Origin: Mesotoga sp. UBA6090
Lineage (GTDB): Bacteria; Thermotogota; Thermotogae; Petrotogales; Kosmotogaceae
NCBI RefSeq assembly: GCF_002435945.1
Contig: NZ_DIXC01000022.1
Coordinates: 1 to 64,000 of the forward strand
Length of the DNA: 64,000 nucleotides
Direction: 5' to 3'
Positions 52,809 to 61,844 of this stretch are shown here, in pieces (the first letter of the stretch is position 1; every line of letters begins with the position of its first letter). The notes under the pieces were generated by a model. The model worked only from the letters and a program-made list of their open reading frames with translations. It was not told where the DNA came from and searched no databases. The position numbers and the translations under genes are program-made.

Positions 52809-54137
52809 TTATCTGCTTGGGAGGAAATCCTCAATAAGAAGCCATTTCCAGAGAGGGATCAGCTCAATGGTCTTGTCGTGAATCTTCAGCGTGTCTTCAA
52901 TGTCGCTGTTGAGAAGTATCCTGCGGGATCTGTCGCCCTCGAATTCGAGTAATCCCCGGAGTTCACGTTCTCTCAAAGCGGGATCATCAAGATTTGACAT
53001 TGTGACATTAATGACCAGATCGCCAGTTCTTCCAGAGGCGACGAAATCAACTTCGGTTTTGTCAGTCTTCCAGAAAGTCACCTTATAGCCCCGCCTCAAG
53101 AGCTCTAGAAAGACAATGTTCTCTCCATCTCTTCCATAGTCATCAGTGAGCGGCTTGACAACGGCTTTTCTCAGGCCAGTGTCGACGGAATATACTTTTC
53201 TTGGGTTGATTAGGGCCTTCTTGACGGAATTCGTATGAAGCTCTACTTCAAACAATATGTATGCTTCCGATAGGTGCGACATGTTCTCCGAAATTGTGCT
53301 GGTTGAAGTCTTTCCCGAGGTCTGTTCGAGAGCCTTCTGTATTTTTCTGTAGCTCAAGAGATTTCCGCTGTTCTTCAGAGCATAGAGCGCGATTCTCTTT
53401 GTAAGCAGAGCGTCTCTGATATTCCAACGCTCTACGATGTCCCTGTATATGATGTCGTCGAAATATGCCTCGAGAATCTTTGTCCCATTTTCTTCAGGGA
53501 AGTTCAAGAGAATCTCAGGAAAGCCTCCGGAATCCAAATAACTGAACAGCAGATTCTTGATGAGATCACTTTTGAGTTCAATTGAAAGCGAGGAGACTTC
53601 AATTCCCTTCGATCGCACAAAGTCTGCGAACGAAAAGGGCAACAGAGTCAGATCTATGTGCCTTCCTGTCAACAGCGTTCCAAGCTCTTTGGAAGAGAGC
53701 TTTGAAGATGAGCCGGTCACAATGAATTTGACCTCTCCGGACTCCCTGTAAGTCTCTATCCATTGCTCCCAGCCTCGTATATGCTGGATCTCATCGACAA
53801 ACATGTAGGTCTTTCCATCGGGATTGACTCTCTGCCTGTAAAGCCTGTAGAGTTTTTCAAGAAGGACCGGCGTTTTCTCTTCCATAGAGAGAGAGACATC
53901 TTCAAGGTTCAAGAACAGAAAGGAGAGTTTATCAACAGATTCTAGGAGCTTTCTGTACACAAGCTTAAGAAGAGATGATTTGCCTGACCTTCTAGGTCCT
54001 TTTACAATCTGCACGAAATTACTGTCGAGAAATTCTTCAATTTCACCGATCTCTCTTCTGTAAACAAGTTCCGGCAAAGAACGATCTTCCCAGTAATTCC
54101 ATCTTGCGAGGACTGAAAACATCTGTTGGTCTGTCAT
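52809..54137 (-). CDS. AAA ATPase with DUF4143 domain
   Basis: 442 residues. The P-loop reads IVKGPRRSGKSSLLKLV (about residues 42-58), Walker B is KTYMFVDEIQHI, and a sensor VTGSSSKL follows. The C-terminal half has the DUF4143 pattern ending in a nuclease-like VDFVASGRTGDLVINVTMS. Such proteins are common in thermophiles and archaea, often near mobile or defence genes; their role is unclear. The overlap of the DUF4143 part with PD-(D/E)XK nuclease motifs is suggestive only. Confidence 0.9.
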   Translation of the reverse strand: MTDQQMFSVLARWNYWEDRSLPELVYRREIGEIEEFLDSNFVQIVKGPRRSGKSSLLKLVYRKLLESVDKLSFLFLNLEDVSLSMEEKTPVLLEKLYRLYRQRVNPDGKTYMFVDEIQHIRGWEQWIETYRESGEVKFIVTGSSSKLSSKELGTLLTGRHIDLTLLPFSFADFVRSKGIEVSSLSIELKSDLIKNLLFSYLDSGGFPEILLNFPEENGTKILEAYFDDIIYRDIVERWNIRDALLTKRIALYALKNSGNLLSYRKIQKALEQTSGKTSTSTISENMSHLSEAYILFEVELHTNSVKKALINPRKVYSVDTGLRKAVVKPLTDDYGRDGENIVFLELLRRGYKVTFWKTDKTEVDFVASGRTGDLVINVTMSNLDDPALRERELRGLLEFEGDRSRRILLNSDIEDTLKIHDKTIELIPLWKWLLIEDFLPSR

Positions 54138-54927
54138 ATCAACCTCCTATCAATAATTGACCTTTATAACAAACACATTTTAGCATAAGTGACCAGTATA
54201 TAGAACACTATTTCACTTTATTTCTGAAGAGATCTTATAATAAGAAATTTAAGGCCCCTTCGAAAGCCTAGATCCCGAAACAAGTTCGGGATGACCCTGA
54301 ACAAGATCCCCAAATAGAACCCCTGAACAGGAGATTTTCAGGGCAGGCTCATTGGGGCAGGCTCATCAGTGCAGGCTCCACGGGACTACAGGGTATGGTT
54401 ATTCTGAAAATGCCACAGTCCGTCATGCTCCAAAAAACCGCTGAACGCTGTGAAGAGCAGTCCTTCGTTGTTTGTTAGAATAAGAGAGGCAGGGGATGCA
54501 AGATAAGTCCAGTCCTTCGTTATAGCCTGCGAGGCCCAGTGGGGCAAGAACATCTTGCATCCAGGAGTGTTCAGGAACGAGTAACAGATCCTTGCTCTGG
54601 AACGAAGAACAGGTTTCCTCGGCAAACTGCGAACCGCTCAACGGCGAACCAGTTCCTTTGCTCTTCCTACAACGAACCCGCTAAATCCAACCACGGTCTT
54701 TCAAAAGAGCAAATCCCAAGTCAAGCTTGGGATGGCGGCTTCACTGGCGCTGATAATCCTGAATTGTTCAGAGCCGCTTTTGTTCGCCAGACTCTAGACC
54801 CAAGACCCCAGACCCGCTGTCAATCTTTTCTCTACCCCCGACCCCGGTTTCCCAAAAAACCCGGACGGCTTGTCGGAGCTCGGAATGATGGGGTTGGGCT
54901 TTCGGAAATAGTTGCATTTCAACGCAC
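54138..54927. other. Intergenic region built from dispersed repeats
   Basis: 790 bp without a supported gene. It contains the ATCCCGAA hairpin (54272-54292), the GCTCTGGAACGAAGAAC repeat (54588-54615), and a variant hairpin ATCCCAAG-TCAAG-CTTGGGAT (54713-54733). The composition is similar to the gaps at 38, 40 and 49 kb. Confidence 0.5.
54272..54292. repeat. ATCCCGAA inverted repeat, copy 2
   Basis: An 8-bp stem around ACAAG, the same as 49942-49962 and related to 54713-54733. No T-run follows, so it is not an ordinary terminator. Confidence 0.6.
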
Positions 54928-55368
54928 TCACTTCGCAAGCTGATAGATCAGGACGCCGAAAAGCATGAGAAGAAGACCTGTGATTTTCGCCGGAGTCAGA
55001 TGAAGAGGGGTTTCACCGAATAACCCAGAAATGTTGATGATTAATGCGAAGACTATCTGCGTTACAACAATTATCACAATTCCTCTGCTGGCGCCAAGTG
55101 CAGATACGCCTTGCGCAATGCTGAAGATGATAAGAACACCAATGAACCCTGAAGTTGCATAGATTGGATTCAGTCCCTTTAGCGATTCGATACTCAGTTC
55201 GCCTCTTCCGAAAAGCAGTAAAAGAAATGAAGCAAGGAGAAAACCGGTACCGTGTATGAAGAAATTCGAGCCAAAAAAGCCGACCTTTTCGCTAAGTCTC
55301 GCGCTGAAAACGCTCTGCATGGCGATTACTATGCCTGCAGTCACGGAAAAGAGAATACCCTTAATCAT
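54928..55368 (-). CDS. YdcZ/DUF606-type membrane transporter
   Basis: 146 residues with five hydrophobic segments (starting GILFSVTAGIVIAMQSVFSARL). The ALGASRGIVIIVVTQIVFALI segment and C-terminal KITGLLLMLFGVLIYQL match the small DMT-superfamily YdcZ proteins, which probably work as dimers. It lies 7 nt after the Crp/Fnr-type gene, so both are likely in one operon. Substrate unknown. Confidence 0.88.
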   Translation of the reverse strand: MIKGILFSVTAGIVIAMQSVFSARLSEKVGFFGSNFFIHGTGFLLASFLLLLFGRGELSIESLKGLNPIYATSGFIGVLIIFSIAQGVSALGASRGIVIIVVTQIVFALIINISGLFGETPLHLTPAKITGLLLMLFGVLIYQLAK

Positions 55369-55375
55369 TTTTCAT

Positions 55376-56071
55376 TCACCCGTACAGATCCGAAGCCAGA
55401 TTCTTGAGTTTGTCGAAGTCGATTATCCTTATCTGTGATCTACTGACTCTCAATATTCCTTCTCTGTCTAGTTCGTTTAAAACCCTGTTCACATGGCGGT
55501 AGCTAGCCCCCAAAAGCTCGGCGATCTCAGCTTGACTTTCAGTTTCCAGTTCATCCAACATTCTTTCATTCCTTTCATCTGAGGTCATCAGCAGGAGATA
55601 AGATGCAATTCTCGTCTTTAGTGGTGCGGAGGAAGTCAACGTCTTCACGACGTCATTGTGATAAAGCTTGAAAGACAGTTCACGAATGATCAATCTCAGG
55701 ATGGCAGGATTACTCATCAGATTCTCTCTTACCTGAGAAAGCCTCAGAGCCAGGAGTTCAGATTCCGAGACTGCTGAAACCGAAGTCTTGACGGCGAAGT
55801 CATTGGCTATTTCCAGGTCTCCGAGCAAAGAAAGGGGAACGCAGAACCTAAGCAATACCCTGTTGCCATTTCTCAAGAGAATTGAGATTTTAACCTTGCC
55901 TTTCACAAGAAAGTACAGATACTCAGGTCGCTCGTCTACGGTGAAAATGTCTTCGCCTCTACCGAAGCTATGCAAGGCGAAAAGTTGACTGACATCCTCC
56001 TCGAAAAACCCGGCCAGTTTGAATCTCGACAAGTATTCCGATATTCGCTTCCTGTCTCTTATTTCTTTCAT
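55376..56071 (-). CDS. Crp/Fnr-family transcriptional regulator
   Basis: 231 residues from ATG 56071 with GGGAGGG upstream. The N-terminal cyclic-nucleotide-binding-type domain includes FGRGEDIFTVDERPEYLYFLVKGKVKI (in part) and LLGDLEIANDFA. The C-terminal winged helix reads ESQAEIAELLGASYRHVNRVLNEL, a Crp-type recognition helix. No cluster-binding cysteines are present. It probably regulates the downstream transporter gene. Confidence 0.9.
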   Translation of the reverse strand: MKEIRDRKRISEYLSRFKLAGFFEEDVSQLFALHSFGRGEDIFTVDERPEYLYFLVKGKVKISILLRNGNRVLLRFCVPLSLLGDLEIANDFAVKTSVSAVSESELLALRLSQVRENLMSNPAILRLIIRELSFKLYHNDVVKTLTSSAPLKTRIASYLLLMTSDERNERMLDELETESQAEIAELLGASYRHVNRVLNELDREGILRVSRSQIRIIDFDKLKNLASDLYG

Positions 56072-56494
56072 GAATAACCCTCCCGGATAACAGTATATTA
56101 CCAGTGCAAGTTAAATGAATAGGACAGATGTCCATTAAGACAATGTTCGGATGCTGGAAGGACATTGCTTATCTCGAGAGCATGGTCAGCTTGTTGCTTG
56201 TTGAGACTCCGCTATCAAATGCAAGTTCGGTACTGGATGCAGGAGACATCAAAGGGATCTTAGATTAGCATTACATTCGAAGAGTAATGTTCTCTGCAGT
56301 GGAAAATGCTTGGGTCTGGAGATGCATCGAAATGTCGCAGAATTGATTTTGCTGCCTGTATCGGTGTGCTTTTCGACCCACACACTTTACAGTGCATTAT
56401 AATCACTCTTGCTTAACCCAGAATCAATAAGTGATGTAAGAAGTGTGCCGTTTTTTGCACGATGATTCCCGCATGTCTTTCATGGAGGTGGGAA
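56072..56494. other. Intergenic region, nothing recognised
   Basis: About 420 bp between divergent units. It must contain the promoter of the Crp-type gene. No repeat, RNA gene or small gene could be supported. Confidence 0.4.
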
Positions 56495-56828
56495 AATGAA
56501 ACGCAAATATCGCCGCTCTTACTTCTGCCTTTGATTATTGTGCTGACGGGATGTCCCTTCTTCAACAAGATTCCTGTCTGGGAAACGATCCCGAATCTTA
56601 TTATGAGGCTTGGTGATCCTGTGAGTTTCTCGCTTTCGACATACTGTGCCGATCCCGACTGAGACCCCTTACTTTTTCTGTTGTGAGTGGTCCCAGTACG
56701 ACTGTTGGAAGCAATTACGAGTGGACTCTCTCGCTCCCCGCAGGAGAGAGACCATCGTGATAAGTGTCGGAAGGAAAGGGGGAATCAACAACAAGTTTCC
56801 AGATTACGGTAAAGACGTCGCCAAGTGA
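56495..56828 (+). pseudogene. Decayed lipoprotein gene with Ig-like domain
   Basis: ATG 56495 follows GGAGGTGGG. After about 12 codons a frameshift separates the start from a lipoprotein signal (PLLLLPLIIVLTGC, lipobox Cys). The mature part reads IPNLIMRLGDPVSFSLSTYC, then after a stop (TGA near 56659) and another shift LTFSVVSGPSTTVGSNYEW, TLSLPAGER, and in a third frame TIVISVGRKGG. This is the beginning of an extracellular Ig/PKD-like protein, broken at three or more places. Confidence 0.75.
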
Positions 56829-56841
56829 AGCTTGCTGACTG

Positions 56842-57294
56842 TTACTCTTGGAGAGCAGCGGATATGGTCGGTAAATCCCAGATGGTAATTATCTGCAGGG
56901 GAGTCTCGCTTCTTCTGCCGTTTTCCGTTACAAGTATCGCCTCAAGCCTCTTGCCCAGGGCACTGAACACGCCGAATGAAGCTGCGATTTCGAAGAGGGT
57001 CGCTTTTCTGCTAACAAATTTGACTGCCTTATCTTCTTCCGCATAGTCCATCACGTCTCGAATCGGCATTTCTTTTATGTAAGCCCTCTCTTCTTCGCCA
57101 ACAAAGGCCATCCACCTGGCGATCTCATAAGCAGTGAGAATTCCTCTGAATTGCCTTCCCTCATAGACAGGAATCTGTGAGAATGACTTCTCTCCTATGA
57201 TCTTCAGGGCTTTGTCTAGCGTATCATTGAGGTCGATTGTCACGACTTTTTCTGATTTGGATATCTTAGACACCCTGGGTGGAGCGTTCAACAT
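56842..57294 (-). CDS. CBS-domain protein (C-terminal part of a probable split gene)
   Basis: 150 residues with two CBS-type units (VTIDLNDTLDKALKIIGEKSFSQIPVYEG; in part, and MPIRDVMDYAEEDKAVKFVSRKAT). CBS pairs bind adenosyl compounds and regulate linked proteins. The start overlaps the stop of the 89-residue gene upstream by 7 nt. In the upstream frame the junction would read EHIAEMLNAPP, so both parts were probably one protein of about 240 residues separated by a 1-nt indel; alternatively the two are translated by coupling at the overlap. Confidence 0.78.
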   Translation of the reverse strand: MLNAPPRVSKISKSEKVVTIDLNDTLDKALKIIGEKSFSQIPVYEGRQFRGILTAYEIARWMAFVGEEERAYIKEMPIRDVMDYAEEDKAVKFVSRKATLFEIAASFGVFSALGKRLEAILVTENGRRSETPLQIITIWDLPTISAALQE

Positions 57295-57557
57295 TTCGGC
57301 AATGTGTTCAATATTCTCACGACTTCCTTATGCGGTTCTGCGATGGGTTTACCATCGCTTGTTAGGGTGTGGACAATTGCGTTTCTAAGCTCGGCGTACT
57401 CGAGTAGTATGTCGAGGTAGTTGCGCAGAGTTTTGTCGCTCTTTGATGCATCTCTCAAGGATCTTGCGAAGCCGTCAACACGGTAATCTTCGTTTATCTT
57501 CCTCAGATATCCCTCTATCGATCTGAAGGCCTGCATAAATCTCTCTGAATTATCCAT
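57288..57557 (-). CDS. Helical N-terminal part of the CBS protein
   Basis: 89 residues from ATG 57557 with a GAGGTCG site. The protein is helical and ends RNAIVHTLTSDGKPIAEPHKEVVRIL before the presumed frameshift adds NTLPKC and a stop. The RNAIVH segment is typical of small nucleotide-binding or HEPN-like helical domains that precede CBS domains in such proteins. Role unknown. Confidence 0.7.
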   Translation of the reverse strand: MDNSERFMQAFRSIEGYLRKINEDYRVDGFARSLRDASKSDKTLRNYLDILLEYAELRNAIVHTLTSDGKPIAEPHKEVVRILNTLPKC

Positions 57558-58056
57558 ATCGACCTCCTGACTGAAACTTAGCTTACAGTTGCAGAGAACG
57601 AATAAGTAGTAGTAGTACCAAAACCAGGTAAGAACTGGAGAGACGACTCTCTGCTTAAATAGAGTATATCAAAACAAGGCGGGCAGTAGGAGAACTGCAG
57701 ATATACAATCGTAGCTGGGAAATCGGAATATTATTGGTAACTTCCGAATTTCCCGAACACGCAGCCCTGATTCTTGAGAAGTGTTATAACTATCTATTCA
57801 TTTCCGATACTTACCAGAACTTTGTGGAACGAATGCAATTCATATGTTTTAAAGAGCCGCCGGGGGATGGCTGCTCTTTATGAGAAAACCGAATCAACTG
57901 TGATGCCATTGCCGTGCAAGTCACAGAAAAAGAACAGTATACCGGTTTACTATTGCTGTATCCTGAGTGAAATACCTAAGAGTTGCTCTCATCAGTCGTG
58001 GTATTAGAGATCTCATTTCAATGTAGAACCGCTCCGATCAATTCAGTCCTTATCTA
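57558..58056. other. Intergenic region, nothing recognised
   Basis: 500 bp with no supported gene. GAGCCGCCGGGGGATGGCTGCTC (57853-57875; 23 nt, shown by position) pairs imperfectly as GAGCcgCC/GGatGGCTGCTC and may be a weak hairpin. Confidence 0.35.
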
Positions 58057-58320
58057 CTACCTTAAACTGTCGAGAACTTTCTTTAGCTTTTTGTACGTCT
58101 TCCCTTTCAGGGGATAAGGGAGCGTGAGCAACCAGTCGTTTATGAGCGCAATTGCCATTGTGTACGCTCTTCCTTCCTGAATCAGTTCGGCTATTTCCTC
58201 GTCCTTAAGAAGGTTGCTCTCGAGGATCATATCGACTCTTTTGTAGAGATAAGGTTTTGCAGAGTCCGAAATCAACTCTAGAATTTGTCTTTTTACGATT
58301 TCTCTTTCCTTTTCCCTCAA
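58057..58320 (-). CDS. Small hypothetical helical protein
   Basis: 87 residues from TTG 58320 with an AAGGGTGATGATG region upstream. It is highly charged and helical: EREIVKRQILELISD, then LLKDEEIAELIQEGRAYTMAIALINDWLLTLPYPLKG (in part) and a Lys-rich end. No motif is recognised. The start is uncertain because an alternative start is not available within the frame. Confidence 0.62.
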   Translation of the reverse strand: MREKEREIVKRQILELISDSAKPYLYKRVDMILESNLLKDEEIAELIQEGRAYTMAIALINDWLLTLPYPLKGKTYKKLKKVLDSLR

Positions 58321-59288
58321 AATTCATCATCACCCTTCAAATCGTATTAAAAGAATGATCATTTATCTTCATCATCTTCAACGAGAGAGGATGCAAAACA
58401 GTGCCTGCCGAAAAGAAAATTCAGTGATTCCAATTTGAAATTACACCAGTGTTCCGCAGGGAGCTCTTTTGCGGAACAAGAACAATAGGACATTGAACAC
58501 CTTCATGCCGCTTTCGGAAAGTCATAATGCCTCGACAAATAGGAATCACATCATTCAGATGATTTTCCTTTTTCGACAACTGAGATTTCTTCATCAGGCT
58601 GAGGCAATTATCATTAGATTATCTCCTGATCGTTTTAGCAGGCCCCTTGGAGCGACTTGCGGAGAAATCAAGAATTGAATCTTTATTTATTGATATTCAG
58701 TCTAAAGTATTACTGCGCAGTGATCATATAGATTGAAAACTAACTGATAGGAGCCGCTTCCACTTCATCACGGTTGTTTTTTATCTTCAGAATCGACCCT
58801 TTAATGAGGTTGTCTATCAATACTGCCTAATATCGTGAAGCAGACTGAAGTGAATTTCCTCAACTCGACTGATTTGGGGAAATTCATTTCTGGGGGAAGC
58901 GAGCGATTGACAATGCAGACCGGGCGATCGTCTGGATTCTCTTTAGTTATGGTTGGTCAGTCGACAAAAGTAACAACAGATAAGCAATTGCTGATCTCGA
59001 TTTCGTGACCTGAATGTCTTTTTATGTGATCCTTTTACTCAAACCTTTTTCGGACTGGCATAGTGTTGCTTCTACAGAAAGTGATCTTGATTAGAATTCT
59101 GCCCGCATAGTAATAAGCGGATCGATTATTCGAATTAGAATGCATCAATAGTTACCTGGTGCGTTTGATTGCAAACAAGGCTGAAAACTGATCGGACTAG
59201 ATTGCGGTAGTAGTGATGAAGACAAAGCATAGATTTGCACTAGCGGGCGTTTTTCAGTTAATAGTTAGGGTCACAGGAGGAGATCAAA
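58321..59288. other. Long intergenic region upstream of the pilin-like cluster
   Basis: 970 bp without a supported gene. One perfect hairpin, GTTCCGCA...TGCGGAAC (58451-58477), is present without a T-run. The promoter of the pilin cluster should lie near 59150-59270, but no convincing -35/-10 pair was found. Confidence 0.4.
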
Positions 59289-60749
59289 GTGAACAGAAAG
59301 AGTGGAGTGATTCTTGGGATAGCTCTCATTATCTTTCTCGTAATATCCATAATTGGAGCTGCGTTGATGACTGTGGTCATGAGCAGGGCCAGGCAGACCA
59401 ATGATCTCGAGAAGCGAACGCAGGCATACTTCTTTGCAAGATCTGGCGTTGAGATTGCGAGGGAGTATGTGAATGAAATAAGCAAGAGTGATGAGCGGTT
59501 CTTTGATGAGAAAGTGATTGTACTTCATGGGGATCTTAGTAGCGAGGACAATGGAGAGCTGAGTTTTCACTTTCAAGATGTTACAAACGTTTGGTCAAAG
59601 GATAACGTTAGGGCGAGCTTTGAAGCCAGTGCATCCTCCTTCAGAAACCATGAGGTAGTGACCGCAATATGGAGGAACAGTGAGTCCACGAACTTTCTCT
59701 CGTCCGGAAATGCCGGGGATATGACAAGAACGCTCGCATTTATGTGTAGTGAAGGTTCTGCAGGGATTCCGGTTTTCGATATGGCTATTTTTGCAGACGG
59801 GAAAATAGAGACGGGAGCTTCTGCCAATTCCAAGGTCATAGGTGATATAGGTACTAATTCGACCGACACTTCGGCAATCAGCAGGCAGGGTAACAATGGT
59901 AACGGCCAAGGCAATGGGGGCAAGAAGACCGTCATCGACGGAGACGTTTTCTTTGGACCGGGAACTGATGTTGATGAATTAGATCCCAATGATTATTTCC
60001 TAGAAGAGGGACATCTGGTTAGGACTCTTGAGAACACAAGAGACTACAAAAGTATATTACCAGAGTTTCCGGATTTCCCAGTGCTGACTGAGCGGGATTC
60101 TCTTAGCGTTAATTCAAATGAATCAATCATAAATGATGACGGTTACTACAGTAGCATAAGTATGGAAGGGAAAAACAAGAATAATGAAGCAAGACTCACA
60201 ATTGAGACTGGATCTTCAAGTGATGTGAGGAAGATTGTTATCGGTCAACTGGAGATGAAGTCATATGCATCTATCGAGCTGTCAGGTAATGGAAAACTAA
60301 ACCTATATGTGGGAAATATTAGTGGCGGCGGCTCCATCAACATTGAAGGAGATCAAAGTGAAATTGACAGAGTTGTAGTTTATTACAAGGGAACGAGTTT
60401 GGGTGACCTAGATTTGAGAGGTACTATTCACATAAAGAATGAGATTGATGATGAGTTCAGGTTGGGAGGAAATAGTAATCTAAGAGTCAGTGGGCTTCTC
60501 ATATATGAGGGAAGTAAAATCAAGCTTTATGGTACGCCAAGTGCGAAGGCGATAGCGTTGTTCGCTCCATATGCCGAGATAACTACGCATGGGAACCCTG
60601 ATTTCTACGGGGCAATAGTATGTGAGAGATTCTTAGCGAACGGAGAGGGAACAGTAAACTACAAGAAAGTAGAAGACGAGTTTTCAGATACCTCCCTGGA
60701 AATTATCGATGGCGATGGTGAAGAAGCCTTCGAACAGTGGGGAGAGTGA
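59289..60749 (+). CDS. PilX-like type IV pilus/secretion-associated protein
   Basis: 486 residues from GTG 59289 with AGGAGG. The N-terminus (SGVILGIALIIFLVISIIGAALM) followed by RARQTNDLEKRTQAYFFARSGVEIAREY (in part) is typical of PilX/GspK-type proteins. A low-complexity RQGNNGNGQGNGGKK linker (about residues 200-215) separates it from a beta-helix-like C-terminal domain with repeated G-D-I-hydrophobic turns. It should assemble with the two pseudopilins encoded next. The surface role, adhesion or secretion, is not known. Confidence 0.82.
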   Translation: MNRKSGVILGIALIIFLVISIIGAALMTVVMSRARQTNDLEKRTQAYFFARSGVEIAREYVNEISKSDERFFDEKVIVLHGDLSSEDNGELSFHFQDVTNVWSKDNVRASFEASASSFRNHEVVTAIWRNSESTNFLSSGNAGDMTRTLAFMCSEGSAGIPVFDMAIFADGKIETGASANSKVIGDIGTNSTDTSAISRQGNNGNGQGNGGKKTVIDGDVFFGPGTDVDELDPNDYFLEEGHLVRTLENTRDYKSILPEFPDFPVLTERDSLSVNSNESIINDDGYYSSISMEGKNKNNEARLTIETGSSSDVRKIVIGQLEMKSYASIELSGNGKLNLYVGNISGGGSINIEGDQSEIDRVVVYYKGTSLGDLDLRGTIHIKNEIDDEFRLGGNSNLRVSGLLIYEGSKIKLYGTPSAKAIALFAPYAEITTHGNPDFYGAIVCERFLANGEGTVNYKKVEDEFSDTSLEIIDGDGEEAFEQWGE

Positions 60750-60754
60750 ATGTG

Positions 60755-61084
60755 ATGAGAGTTCTAGCCACTGGCCAAGGAGGACTGGGTATAAACAGAA
60801 GTAGTGGTTTTTCATTCGTTGAGGTTCTTATAGCATTGTTAATTATCATAATTTCTGTTACCACGCTCATGAATTTCCTGATGACTGCGCTCAGGGTTGA
60901 AGACTCCGCCAGCGCAATCTCCGAAGACCTTCTAGTTAAGTCGGGGGAACTAGAAGAAGGAGAAGGAGATAGCAAACAAGCAACTGTGACTATCGGAGAA
61001 ATCGATATTCCGGGTGCGGTACTAAAGATAGGTTATGGTAGGACAAAGCAGCTTATTGAGTTCAGAGGTCTGGCCAATGAGTAA
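60755..61084 (+). CDS. Prepilin-type protein (PulG/PilV-like)
   Basis: 109 residues; ATG 60755 is chosen over an upstream GTG because GGGGAG lies before it. The signal reads GFSFVEVLIALLIIIISVTT, a classical type III prepilin cleavage site with Glu at +5 and a hydrophobic helix. The mature domain is small. It overlaps the next gene by 8 nt. Confidence 0.82.
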   Translation: MRVLATGQGGLGINRSSGFSFVEVLIALLIIIISVTTLMNFLMTALRVEDSASAISEDLLVKSGELEEGEGDSKQATVTIGEIDIPGAVLKIGYGRTKQLIEFRGLANE

Positions 61085-61583
61085 GGAAATTGACAGGCGA
61101 AAAGGACTAACCCTTATGGAGATGGTTGTCACGATGGCTATCGCTGCTGTTGTTCTCGCAATTACCCTAACCGTTTACAACATCTGGTGGAAGACCTACA
61201 CAAGAGTTCTTGAAAAAACCGAGATAGAAAGACAAATGACCTCGGCAATGGAGATCATTGTCAAGGAGCTTGGATTGGCTAAGGATGTGGCTCTTGACTA
61301 TGATCAAGAAAAGACGGTTTTTCGCCTTCAGGATAAGAGGATTGAATATAGGAAGGACGATAAAGTTAACTATCTGACGGATCCGATCGTTGATGACCTC
61401 ACTTTCGATTTCAAAGATACAAACGAGACAGTACTCGAAGTAAGGATCGAAAACACAAGCAAGAATATTGTGCTTACATCAAGAGTAAAGCTATTGAACA
61501 AAGAACCCAGTTCGGGTTCATCCGGGGAGTCTACAATAAGCTTCAAGAAGTCCGAGAAGTTGTCTTTTGAAAAGCAGGAATAG
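61077..61583 (+). CDS. Prepilin-type protein (PulJ-like)
   Basis: 168 residues from ATG 61077 (GAGGT upstream). The N-terminal signal is KGLTLMEMVVTMAIAAVVLA, with Glu at +5. RQMTSAMEIIVKELGLAKDV and a C-terminal beta-rich part with ISFKKSEKLSFEKQE follow. Related PulJ/GspJ proteins sit at the pilus tip with the PilX/GspK protein, in agreement with the gene order here. Confidence 0.83.
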   Translation: MSKEIDRRKGLTLMEMVVTMAIAAVVLAITLTVYNIWWKTYTRVLEKTEIERQMTSAMEIIVKELGLAKDVALDYDQEKTVFRLQDKRIEYRKDDKVNYLTDPIVDDLTFDFKDTNETVLEVRIENTSKNIVLTSRVKLLNKEPSSGSSGESTISFKKSEKLSFEKQE

Positions 61584-61603
61584 TTCATATATTTAGTACT
61601 GGC

Positions 61604-61777
61604 TTGATTCATGGAGAAGTGCAAATAGATCCTTCTGTGAATCTGCAGAACTTGAGCCGAAGGGATTTCGAAGGGATTGTATCATTCGGCAACTTGTCGT
61701 TCCCTTGTTTATTCAATGGTTCTGCGTCTATAGAATTCCTGAGAACGCTGACATTAGATTCAGACCTGGTGAAATAG
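61604..61777 (+). CDS. Possible small or remnant coding stretch
   Basis: An open frame of 57 codons (FEGIVSFGNLSFPCLFNGSA, then SIEFLRTLTLDSDLVK) follows the pilin cluster and precedes its terminator. It lacks a ribosome binding site. It could be the tail of a fourth pilin-cluster gene lost by deletion. Weakly supported. Confidence 0.2.
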   Translation: MIHGEVQIDPSVNLQNLSRRDFEGIVSFGNLSFPCLFNGSASIEFLRTLTLDSDLVK

Positions 61778-61796
61778 ATTCGTATGAGAGAGGAAA

Positions 61797-61822
61797 GGCC
61801 CGGCATCACCGGGGCTTTTTGT
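61797..61822 (+). terminator. Terminator of the pilin-like cluster
   Basis: GCCCGG-CATCA-CCGGGGC followed by five T and GTTT. It is the only terminator between the plus-strand cluster and the convergent minus-strand gene and may serve both directions. Confidence 0.8.
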
Positions 61823-61844
61823 TTCATCAAGATACGGTGACTCA

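Noticed and set aside
54539..54943. 134-codon plus-strand frame overlapping the YdcZ-type gene end
   Set aside because: It runs through several dispersed repeats and overlaps a better-supported gene on the other strand.
58451..58477. Perfect 8-bp hairpin GTTCCGCA...TGCGGAAC
   Set aside because: No T-run and no adjoining gene end on either strand; it may be a chance palindrome and is recorded only in the intergenic note.
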